Below, in pieces: positions 1-6,880 of a DNA stretch of 16,401 bases; position 1 is the first letter of the stretch, and every line of letters begins with the position of its first letter. This DNA is from an uncultured Collinsella sp. (GTDB lineage Bacteria > Actinomycetota > Coriobacteriia > Coriobacteriales > Coriobacteriaceae), in NCBI GenBank assembly GCA_900545835.1, contig URBB01000043.1, forward strand, positions 1-16,401, read 5' to 3'. The position numbers were made by a program, and so were the translations under genes. The notes below the pieces were generated by a model, which did no database searches, was not told the DNA's origin, and worked only from the letters and a program-made list of their open reading frames with translations.

Positions 1-11
1 GTCCTGCGCAA

Positions 12-41
12 GACGAAGGCCACATTAAGTGGCCTTCTTTG
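12..41 (+). terminator. Terminator-like hairpin at left edge
   Basis: Arms GAAGGCCAC (15-23) and GTGGCCTTC (29-37) pair perfectly around an ATTAA loop and are followed by TTT. The flanks GCGCAA and TTGCGT extend the stem after a small interruption. It probably ends a transcript entering from the left, but the gene it belongs to lies outside the window. The short T run makes rho-independent termination plausible rather than certain. Confidence 0.55.
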
Positions 42-141
42 CGTGCGGAACTCATTTTGAGGAAGCACCCGCCCTGCCGGGGCTCCCGGGTTCTGTGACG
101 ACTCGGCCGTTCGGGTCAGGCGGGCTGAATGGAATAGAGTG

Positions 142-171
142 AATGGGCGCGCCGTTGGCGCGTCCATTTTT
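142..171 (+). terminator. Rho-independent terminator
   Basis: AATGGGCGCGCC (142-153) pairs with GGCGCGTCCATT (157-168) around a GTT loop, with one G-U wobble, and the stem runs into five T (167-171). This is a textbook intrinsic terminator in the plus direction. No coding region is visible between it and the window start, so it ends an upstream gene or a small RNA. It also shields the ATPase gene at 339 from readthrough. Confidence 0.65.
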
Positions 172-177
172 GTGCGG

Positions 178-204
178 GTGACAAAGGGACTGTCCCTTTG
201 TCAC
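178..204. repeat. 27-bp near-perfect palindrome (REP-like candidate)
   Basis: GTGACAAAGGGAC (178-190) and its exact reverse complement (192-204) are separated by a single T. The 13-bp arms are perfect. It has no T tract and follows a terminator, so it is not needed for termination. Such near-continuous palindromes are typical of dispersed REP-like intergenic repeats or of a DNA-binding site. One copy is visible in this window, so dispersal cannot be judged here. Confidence 0.6.
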
Positions 205-273
205 ATTGCAATAAATATGATGAAAGTGTGGCGAAATGAGCTTAAAACTTCTGTAAATGTGATAAATGTCACG

Positions 274-290
274 TTTTACCTAGGGTAAAA
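274..290. promoter_or_regulatory. Palindromic operator candidate before the AAA ATPase
   Basis: TTTTACC (274-280), TAG, GGTAAAA (284-290) form a perfect 7-bp inverted repeat in an AT-rich stretch (205-325) unlike the GC-rich surroundings. TAAAAT at 286-291 could be a -10 box, which would place the palindrome over the promoter. TCACGTTTTAC (269-279) and TCACGTTTAC (302-311) also form a short direct repeat across the site. The bound regulator is unknown. Confidence 0.4.
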
Positions 291-338
291 TGTGGGAAAT
301 ATCACGTTTACGGAAGTTTCTTTGCGGGAGGTTCGGCC

Positions 339-1703
339 ATGCAGCGAGATATCATTGCCAAGCTTAACGCTTGGAAAGCGTCAGAATATCGTAAGCCGCT
401 TATCCTTAAGGGGGCGCGCCAGGTTGGAAAGACGTGGGCGCTTAAGGAGTTCGGCCGAACCTCGTACATCAATTATGTGTATCTGACGCTCGAGGAGCCG
501 TCACCTGGGGTACAGAGCGAGTACGCTCAGTTTTTCGAAGGTACGCGCGATCCTCGGCGGATCATCTCAAACCTTTCCCTGGCATTTGGACAGCCTATCG
601 ATCCCGGCGAGACGCTGCTTATTATTGATGAGATCCAGGATTGTCCTTCTGCAGTCGGCGCCCTTAAATACTTCTGTGACGAGGCCCCCGAGTATCACGT
701 CGCATGCGCAGGGTCTTTGTTGGGCGTTCGCTTGTCCCGTGAGACCAGCGCTTTTCCGGTGGGAAAGGTCGAGTTCATGGAGATGCACCCTATGAGCTTT
801 TCCGAGTTTCTGAAAGCCGAGGGCGCTGCAAACTACGACGAATACCTTGGCGGCCTGGATCAGATCGAGACAGTGCCCGATTTCTTCCATGTCCGTCTCG
901 TCGAGCATCTTCGGCGTTATTTTGCATGTGGCGGCATGCCAGAGGCTCTTGGTCGGTGGGTGGAGACGGGCGATATCGTTCAGGTCGATAAGGTGTTGTC
1001 CGATCTCTTGGATTCCTACGAGCGCGATTTTGCCAAGCATGGTGGCCGTGCGCAGTTCGCCAAGCTTTCGCAAATATGGAACTCGATTCCAACTCAGTTG
1101 GCGCGCGAGAATAAAAAGTTCGTTTGGGGTGCGGTGCGCGAGGGGGCTCGTGCTCGAGAATACGAGGATGCTCTGGAATGGCTTGCCGATGCTGGGCTCA
1201 TCATGGCGGTTCGCCTTAATGCTGCCGGTGGCGTGCCGCTCTCTGCATACGATGACCTCAAGGCATTTAAAGTCTACTGTCTTGATGTCGGTTTGCTACG
1301 CCGCATGGCAAGGCTGGATGCGTCCGCTTTTGCCATCTCGGATGCGCTATTTTCCGAGTTCAAAGGTTCGTTTGCCGAGAACTATGTGCTTCAGGCATTG
1401 CTTCTGCAGCTGGATGTCGCTCCGCGCTATTGGACAAACGAGAAACCGAAACACGAAGTCGATTTTTTGATTCAAGTCGGAAACGAAATCGTTCCCGTCG
1501 AGGTCAAATCGGGAGAGGTCGTTCATTCCAAGAGCCTTAAGTACTATGCCGACAAGCATGCGGAGACGACTCCACTGAGGGTCCGCTACTCACTTAAGAA
1601 CCTAAAGCTCGACGACGGGGTGCTCAACATTCCGTTGTATTTGGCTGATCGATCTGTCCCTCTTATCAAAAAGGCGCTTGATTGTGCGCATCTTGACGTT
1701 TAG
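339..1703 (+). CDS. AAA ATPase with DUF4143 / PD-(D/E)XK-like C-terminus
   Basis: This is a 454-residue protein of the widespread AAA_14 plus DUF4143 family. The P-loop is GARQVGKT (residues 25-32) and the Walker B motif is LLIIDEIQD with D97-E98. The C-terminal part (about 190-400) is the DUF4143 region. It ends in a nuclease-like motif with D375 and E388-V-K390 (EVDFLIQ then VEVKSG), the spacing seen in PD-(D/E)XK folds. Start ATG 339 follows GGGAGG (326-331). The family is common in gut bacteria, often as a lone mobile-looking gene, and its function is not established. ATP-dependent action on DNA is inferred from the fold. No TM segments or signal peptide are seen. The gene stands alone and converges on the AraC-type gene. 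Its AT-rich upstream region and solitary position fit acquisition, but this is not proven. Confidence 0.9.
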   Translation: MQRDIIAKLNAWKASEYRKPLILKGARQVGKTWALKEFGRTSYINYVYLTLEEPSPGVQSEYAQFFEGTRDPRRIISNLSLAFGQPIDPGETLLIIDEIQDCPSAVGALKYFCDEAPEYHVACAGSLLGVRLSRETSAFPVGKVEFMEMHPMSFSEFLKAEGAANYDEYLGGLDQIETVPDFFHVRLVEHLRRYFACGGMPEALGRWVETGDIVQVDKVLSDLLDSYERDFAKHGGRAQFAKLSQIWNSIPTQLARENKKFVWGAVREGARAREYEDALEWLADAGLIMAVRLNAAGGVPLSAYDDLKAFKVYCLDVGLLRRMARLDASAFAISDALFSEFKGSFAENYVLQALLLQLDVAPRYWTNEKPKHEVDFLIQVGNEIVPVEVKSGEVVHSKSLKYYADKHAETTPLRVRYSLKNLKLDDGVLNIPLYLADRSVPLIKKALDCAHLDV

Positions 1704-1768
1704 ATCCTGGGCGAGCTGATGGGCGGCGGCTAATTAAATCGCTCCGTAACGGCCAAGGAGCTTGGACC

Positions 1769-2767
1769 TTAGCGGTGCTTGCTTCGCCAAGCCGTGGGTG
1801 TCATGCCGGTGTATTGTTTGAACGCTTGGGCGAAGGCCGCCTGTTGGGGATAGCCGAGTCGCTCGGCTACTTGGGCTATCGAAAGGGGGCTGTCGGCCAA
1901 AAGGTCCTGCGCGCGTTCCATACGATGCCTCCGCATATAGGAGCCCAGTGATTCGCCCGTCTGGACTTTAAAGGTGGCGCAGAGTTTGGAGCGGCTTGTG
2001 TAGAGCCGCTCGGCGACCTCGTCCACGCCGATGCGACGCCCCTCGTCAAGGGCGCGCTCGACAGCCAGGATCGCTTCTTCGACAATGTCCAGGGCGGCCT
2101 GTGTCCCTTCGGCCTGACGTGCCTGCTTGTGGGCTGTTCGCGCGTACGCCAGCTCGGCAACCATGGCCTCTACGGTACCCTTCATGTAAAGATGCCCGCC
2201 CGTGACACGAGCGCGCGTCTCATCGAGGCGGCAGAGTGTCCGATCGATCGCCGATAGCGCTTCTTCGCCCCACGACTCGGCAAAGGCGTCAAAAAGCCCA
2301 GCGAATTCGCCGGGGTAGCGGCGTTCGAAATCGTCGAAGTATCTCGGTAGGAATAACACCGAGCGCGAGTGATAGAGCTGTCCGGCGTATAACGGGCTGA
2401 GCTCGTTTCCGCAGGTATCCTGGATAAAACTACAAATTGCATTGCTCGGCCACGACCCGCGCAACGGCTTGAGGTTTGCGGGTGTTATGCCTATCTCGGG
2501 CATGCAGGTGAGCGTGGCGCTGCTGACCTCGCTCACGCAGGCGTATGGCTCGGGTGTGAATTCAGCCAGGCACATATCGTGCGTCGGGGTGATGAAATGC
2601 TCCATGACGATGCAGGTGGGGGAGAGAGGCATGATCCATGCGCGGCCGTGCGCCCGGTCGTTTGCCACCTCGCCGGTAAAGACGGCGCCCTTGCCGGTAA
2701 GCTCCAGGCCAAACTGCTCAAACTGCGGCGCGTAGAGCTCGGTTATGTTGGTCGCGGCCCGATGCAT
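1769..2767 (-). CDS. AraC-family transcriptional regulator
   Basis: This 332-residue protein has a C-terminal AraC/XylS DNA-binding domain (about 245-332) with two helix-turn-helix units. The first is around VDEVAERLYTSRSKLCATF. The second is around IAQVAERLGYPQQAAFAQAFK, with the typical GMTPTAWR ending. The first ~230 residues resemble no domain I can name and probably sense a ligand. The start ATG (2765-2767, minus strand) has AAGGAAGGGGA about 11 nt upstream, a rather long spacing. The gene is divergent from the two-gene ABC operon with a 120-bp gap containing a palindrome, so it most likely controls that operon and perhaps itself. This layout resembles siderophore-type systems where an AraC protein controls paired ABC proteins (for example YbtA with YbtP/YbtQ). 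The substrate here is not known. Confidence 0.9.
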   Translation of the reverse strand: MHRAATNITELYAPQFEQFGLELTGKGAVFTGEVANDRAHGRAWIMPLSPTCIVMEHFITPTHDMCLAEFTPEPYACVSEVSSATLTCMPEIGITPANLKPLRGSWPSNAICSFIQDTCGNELSPLYAGQLYHSRSVLFLPRYFDDFERRYPGEFAGLFDAFAESWGEEALSAIDRTLCRLDETRARVTGGHLYMKGTVEAMVAELAYARTAHKQARQAEGTQAALDIVEEAILAVERALDEGRRIGVDEVAERLYTSRSKLCATFKVQTGESLGSYMRRHRMERAQDLLADSPLSIAQVAERLGYPQQAAFAQAFKQYTGMTPTAWRSKHR

Positions 2768-2817
2768 TTTCGAAAGCGTCCCCTTCCTTTGCAGAAACGT
2801 CCACGCCTGGCTTGATT

Positions 2818-2833
2818 GTGAGCCATGGCTAAC
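2818..2833. promoter_or_regulatory. Palindrome between divergent araC-type gene and ABC operon
   Basis: GTGAGCCATGGCTAAC is a 16-bp palindrome with one mismatched pair (the third position from each end). On the minus strand it fills the 17-bp gap between TTGACG (2835-2840) and AATCAA (2812-2817), a possible but weak promoter for the regulator gene. Binding here would cover that promoter and lie upstream of the ABC operon start. The role as operator is inferred from position and symmetry only. Confidence 0.4.
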
Positions 2834-2887
2834 ACGTCAATGATAAGTTGATTGCGGTTAACTCTCAAGCCGTTAGAAAGGAATCTC

Positions 2888-4714
2888 ATGGCAAAGGGAT
2901 CAAAAAAGGAAGGTGGCGGTATCGGCGAGCTGCTCGCGTATGCCGGTGACCGCAAATTCCTAACGTATTTGGGCATGGCGCTCTCGGCGCTCTCGCAGTT
3001 GCTGAGCTTTGGCCCGTACGTGTGCATTTGGCTTGTCGCACGCGATTTGATCGCCGTGGCGCCTAACTGGAGCGAAGCCACCGATATCGCGATATATGGC
3101 TGGTGGGCCGTGGGGTTTGCGCTGGCAAGCATCGTAGCTTATTTCGTGGGGCTCATGTGCACGCACCTGTCTGCGTTTCGCTGCGCGTCCAATATCCGCA
3201 AGACTACGAGCGAGCACCTGCTTAAGCTGCCGCTTGGCTACTTTGACACGCACGCCACCGGTGAGCTGCGTCGTATTGTAGACGGATGCGCCGCCTCTAC
3301 CGAGACTTTGCTCGCACACATGCTGCCCGATATCGCCGGCGCCACCGCCATGGTCGCAGGCCTGCTCGTGCTGCTTTTCGCGCTCGATTGGCGTTTGGGG
3401 GCGGCATGCCTTATCTCGGTCGTCGTTTCGTTTGGCGCCATGGCCACCATGATGAGCGGCAAAGGCGCCGAGTTCATGAAGGCCTACATGGGAGCGCTGG
3501 TCAAGATGAACAAGACCGGCACCGAATACGTACGCGGCATCCCCGTGGTCAAGGTGTTTCAGCAGACGGTCTACTCCTTTAAGGCCTTCCACGATGCGAT
3601 CGCCGAATACGCCGACATGGCGCAAAACTATGCGGGCACGTTCTGCCGAGGTCCACAGGTGCTCAACCTTACCGCGCTCAATGGTCTTGTGGCATTCCTG
3701 TTGCCCGTGGCGTTGCTGTTGGCGCCGGGCGAGACGGACTTCGCGCATTTTATGACCAACTTCACGTTTTACGCGATATTTTCGGCCGTGGTACCGACGG
3801 CCATGACCAAGCTCATGTTTGTGGGCGAGGCCTCTCAGATGAGTGCCGATTCGCTGGCTCGTATTCGAAGCGTCATGGATTCCAAGCAGCTCTCCGTGCC
3901 CGCCCAACCCAAGCACCCTGCCGGCGGCGACGTGCGATTTGAGGACGTGAGCTTTACGTACGAGGGTGCCGAAGCGCCTGCTGTCAGCCATGTGAGTTTT
4001 AGCGTTTCCGCTGGTAGCACCCTCGCCCTGGTGGGTCCCTCGGGTGGCGGTAAGTCAACCTGCGCAAGCCTGATCCCGCGTTTTTGGGATGTTTCTTCGG
4101 GTCGAGTGCTCGTAGGCGGTGTGGACGTTCGCGATATGGATCCGCACGAGCTTATGGACCAGGTCGCCTTTGTGTTCCAGACCAACCAGCTGTTCCGGCA
4201 AACACTTGCCGATAACGTGCGCGCCTCCAAGCCTACGGCCACTGACGACGAAGTGCGTGCGGCCCTCTCCGCAGCTCAGTGCGACGACATTGTGGCCAAG
4301 CTCCCACAGGGCATCAATACCATGCTCGGTGCCGGCGGAGCATATCTTTCGGGCGGCGAGGTCCAGCGCGTGGCACTCGCCCGCGCAATCCTTAAAGACG
4401 CGCCTATCGTGGTGCTTGATGAGGCCACGGCGTTTGCCGATCCCGAGAACGAGGCGCTCATCCAGCGCGCCTTTAGCAAGCTGGCGGCGGGTCGCACGGT
4501 CATTATGATTGCGCACCGACTCTCGACTGTAGTGGGCGCAGACCAAATCGTGGTGCTCAACCAGGGCAGCGTGCAGGAGTCGGGTACCCATGCCGAGTTG
4601 CTGTCCCAAGAGGGTCTGTATGCCAAGATGTGGGCCGAGTACGAGCAGGCCGCGAGCTGGAAAATCACTGCAGCGACCGCGGATGCCGCCGTCACGAAGG
4701 GAGGCGAGGCCTAA
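2888..4714 (+). CDS. ABC exporter-type half-transporter, subunit 1
   Basis: This 608-residue protein fuses a six-helix type-1 exporter membrane domain (about 25-310) to a nucleotide-binding domain (about 345-590). The NBD shows Walker A GPSGGGKST (383-391), signature LSGGE (487-491), Walker B ending at D511-E512 and switch His543. The D-loop reads AFADPENE instead of the common SALD, as I recall for the YbtPQ/IrtAB-like branch, where fusion proteins of exporter fold import siderophores. That assignment is tentative, and multidrug or peptide export is equally possible. Start ATG 2888 is chosen over an in-frame ATG at 2852 because GAAAGGAA sits just upstream of 2888. It abuts the second ABC gene with no gap, so a heterodimer is likely. 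The divergent AraC-family gene probably regulates it. Confidence 0.92.
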   Translation: MAKGSKKEGGGIGELLAYAGDRKFLTYLGMALSALSQLLSFGPYVCIWLVARDLIAVAPNWSEATDIAIYGWWAVGFALASIVAYFVGLMCTHLSAFRCASNIRKTTSEHLLKLPLGYFDTHATGELRRIVDGCAASTETLLAHMLPDIAGATAMVAGLLVLLFALDWRLGAACLISVVVSFGAMATMMSGKGAEFMKAYMGALVKMNKTGTEYVRGIPVVKVFQQTVYSFKAFHDAIAEYADMAQNYAGTFCRGPQVLNLTALNGLVAFLLPVALLLAPGETDFAHFMTNFTFYAIFSAVVPTAMTKLMFVGEASQMSADSLARIRSVMDSKQLSVPAQPKHPAGGDVRFEDVSFTYEGAEAPAVSHVSFSVSAGSTLALVGPSGGGKSTCASLIPRFWDVSSGRVLVGGVDVRDMDPHELMDQVAFVFQTNQLFRQTLADNVRASKPTATDDEVRAALSAAQCDDIVAKLPQGINTMLGAGGAYLSGGEVQRVALARAILKDAPIVVLDEATAFADPENEALIQRAFSKLAAGRTVIMIAHRLSTVVGADQIVVLNQGSVQESGTHAELLSQEGLYAKMWAEYEQAASWKITAATADAAVTKGGEA

Positions 4715-6472
4715 ATGTTCGCCTCATTCCAAAAGAAGTATTTCCTATCCGATAAAGGCGTCGCCGGCGTAAAACGCGGCATTTTCTGGACCACGCTCAC
4801 CAATCTCATTACCATGGCCGGCATGGGCTTTTTATTCCTGGTTATGGCCGGCTTTGTCGAGCATCTCACCAGCGGGGCTGACCTGCCGGATGCCCTGCCG
4901 ATCGTGGGCGGCCTCGTGATCTTTTTCGTACTGCTCTTTGCCTCTAACTGGCAGCAGTATTACTACACCTACTGCATCTTTTACGAGGAGTGCGGCAAGC
5001 AGCGTATGGAGATTGCCGAGCGCTTGCGCAAACTGCCGCTGTCGTTTTTTGGCCGTCGTGATCTGGCCGATTTAACCGAGACCATCATGGGTGACGTCCA
5101 GGCCATGGAGCACGCCTACAGCCACGTGCTGGGAGAGCTTTGGGGTGCCATCATCGCAAGCGCCATTGTCTTCGTGGCATCGCTGTTCTTTTGCTGGCAG
5201 CTGGCGATCGCGGCGTTTTGGAGCGTTCCCGTGGCCTTTGCCGTGCTGTATCTAACACGCGGCCCCATGACCCCGGTGTTCGATCGCGTGCGCGCCGAGA
5301 AGGTCAAGGTTACCGAGGCGATTCAAGAGACGCTCGACTGCGTTCGCGAGATCCGCGCCACCAACCAGGAGGCCCATTATCTTGAGGGACTCAACGCCGT
5401 GATCGATGCCGAGGAGCGCGAGACCACCAAAGGCGAGCTCGCCAATGGGCTTTTGGTCAACTCCGCCTTTGCCATCCTGCGCCTGGGGATTGCCACCACG
5501 TTGGTCACGGGCGCTGCGATGGTCGCCTCCGGCCAGGTCGACTTTTTGGTGATGTTTGCCTTCCTGCTTATGGTGAGCCGTATCTATGCACCCTTTGACC
5601 AAGCGTTAATGTTAATGTCCGAGCTGTTTGCCGCCGAGTCGTCTGCCAAGCGCATGCATTCCATCATGGAAGAGCCTGTGGCGCGGGGCAGCGAGAAATT
5701 TGAGCCCGTGGGCCACGATGTGGTGTTCGATCACGTGGCATTTGGCTATGGTGCGGGCGAGGACGGCCGTGCCGGCGAGAAAGTTCTTACCGATGTGAGC
5801 TTTACCGCCAAGGAAGGCGAAGTTACGGCGCTGGTCGGTCCTTCGGGTTCCGGTAAGTCTACGGTGAGCCGCCTGGCCGCGCGCTTTTGGGATGCCACCG
5901 AAGGCACGGTCACCGTGGGTGGCGTGGATGTTGCGGGCGTTGATCCCGAGGTGCTGCTGCGCGACTACGCCATTGTGTTCCAAGACGTGCTGCTCTTTGA
6001 CGACACGGTGATGGGAAACATCCGCCTCGGGCGTCGTGATGCCACCGATGAGGAAGTGCTTGCGGCCGCGCGTGCCGCCAACTGCGACGAGTTCGTGAAC
6101 CGCATGCCGCAGGGCTACGACACCATGATCGGCGAGAACGGCTCCAAACTCTCCGGTGGCGAGCGCCAGCGCATCTCCATCGCCCGCGCGCTGCTCAAAG
6201 ACGCGCCCATCGTGCTGTTGGACGAGGCGACGGCAAGCTTGGATGTGGAGAATGAGACCGTGGTACAGCAGGCGCTCTCCCGTTTGCTCGCCGGCAAAAC
6301 GGTCATTGTGATCGCCCATCGCATGCGCACGGTGGAAAATGCCGACAAGATCGTCGTGCTCAAGGATGGCGTGGTTGCCGAACAGGGCACTCCGGCGCAG
6401 CTCAAGGCGGCAGGTGGAGAATTCGCCCGTATGGTCGCACTGCAAAAGGAAGCGACTGCCTGGCAGCTGTAG
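4715..6472 (+). CDS. ABC exporter-type half-transporter, subunit 2
   Basis: This 585-residue protein has the same build as its upstream neighbour: membrane domain (about 15-300) then NBD (about 330-570). The NBD has Walker A GPSGSGKS (375-382), signature LSGGE (479-483), Walker B ending at D503-E504 followed by ATASLD, and switch His535. The motifs are all canonical, while subunit 1 has a divergent D-loop, so the two ATP sites of the dimer are probably unequal. The ATG directly follows the TAA of the first gene, with AAGGGAGGCGAGG as ribosome binding site inside that gene. This tight coupling implies equal production. The substrate is unknown. Siderophore or metal-chelate handling is a guess supported by the neighbouring metal ATPase and AraC-type regulator. 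Confidence 0.92.
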   Translation: MFASFQKKYFLSDKGVAGVKRGIFWTTLTNLITMAGMGFLFLVMAGFVEHLTSGADLPDALPIVGGLVIFFVLLFASNWQQYYYTYCIFYEECGKQRMEIAERLRKLPLSFFGRRDLADLTETIMGDVQAMEHAYSHVLGELWGAIIASAIVFVASLFFCWQLAIAAFWSVPVAFAVLYLTRGPMTPVFDRVRAEKVKVTEAIQETLDCVREIRATNQEAHYLEGLNAVIDAEERETTKGELANGLLVNSAFAILRLGIATTLVTGAAMVASGQVDFLVMFAFLLMVSRIYAPFDQALMLMSELFAAESSAKRMHSIMEEPVARGSEKFEPVGHDVVFDHVAFGYGAGEDGRAGEKVLTDVSFTAKEGEVTALVGPSGSGKSTVSRLAARFWDATEGTVTVGGVDVAGVDPEVLLRDYAIVFQDVLLFDDTVMGNIRLGRRDATDEEVLAAARAANCDEFVNRMPQGYDTMIGENGSKLSGGERQRISIARALLKDAPIVLLDEATASLDVENETVVQQALSRLLAGKTVIVIAHRMRTVENADKIVVLKDGVVAEQGTPAQLKAAGGEFARMVALQKEATAWQL

Positions 6473-6490
6473 GAAAGGGGACCAAGATTT

Positions 6491-6536
6491 CCAAAGGTTA
6501 ACTTTGGTTGACCATAATAGTTCGACTAAACTAGTC
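6491..6536. promoter_or_regulatory. Promoter/operator candidate before DUF6110-like gene
   Basis: Two inverted repeats lie in an AT-rich patch. CCAAAG-GTTAA-CTTTGG spans 6491-6507 and GACTA-AAC-TAGTC spans 6524-6536. TTGACC (6508-6513) and CATAAT (6513-6518) are promoter-like hexamers, but neither has a well-spaced partner, so the start site is unresolved. The symmetry suits a dimeric repressor, and metal control would fit the genes that follow. The regulator is not identifiable. Confidence 0.4.
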
Positions 6537-6568
6537 TCAAAGCGTGCTCGAGCAAACTAATGAACTCG

Positions 6569-6601
6569 GGTGCTAAGGCACCATGCCGCGCTTGTGCGGC
6601 A
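6569..6601 (+). promoter_or_regulatory. Two tandem hairpins in the 5' leader
   Basis: GGTGC-TAAG-GCACC (6569-6582) and TGCCGC-GCTTGT-GCGGCA (6584-6601) are perfect small stems placed back to back. They lie directly before the ribosome binding site GGGAGAA (6605-6611) of the gene starting at 6617. They could shield or expose the ribosome binding site, or stabilise the mRNA end. No T tract follows, so they are not a terminator. Confidence 0.5.
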
Positions 6602-6616
6602 AAAGGGAGAAGCAAC

Positions 6617-6862
6617 ATGAAGAAGTCGACGTTTAACACCCTGCTTGTCGGTGGCGGTTTTCTGCTTGGCACGGCCGGCATCAAGCTGCTTACCAGCGCT
6701 CCGGTAAAGAATGCCTGCGTGCAGGGTATCGCGTGCGGCATGCGCATCAAGAACGGCTACCAGGACATGGTCGAGCAGGCCAAGGCTAATGTCGACGACA
6801 TGGTTGCCGAGGCTGCTTACATCACCCAGAGCGAGGCCGCTGCTGACGAGGCAGCCGAGTAG
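6617..6862 (+). CDS. Small membrane protein, DUF6110-like
   Basis: This 81-residue protein has one N-terminal hydrophobic helix (about 7-26, LLVGGGFLLGTAGIKLL). A short stretch containing two Cys (34 and 40) and a charged helix rich in Asp/Glu and Ala follow. It resembles the DUF6110 family of short proteins that, as I recall, are encoded beside P-type metal ATPases, and here an ATPase starts 18 bp downstream. Start ATG 6617 is preferred over an upstream in-frame ATG at 6560, because GGGAGAA lies about 7 nt before it and the hairpins fall in the leader. A role as accessory subunit or regulator of the ATPase is inferred from linkage. It has no known catalytic motif. Confidence 0.75.
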   Translation: MKKSTFNTLLVGGGFLLGTAGIKLLTSAPVKNACVQGIACGMRIKNGYQDMVEQAKANVDDMVAEAAYITQSEAAADEAAE

Positions 6863-6880
6863 CGCTCCCAGGCACAAACT

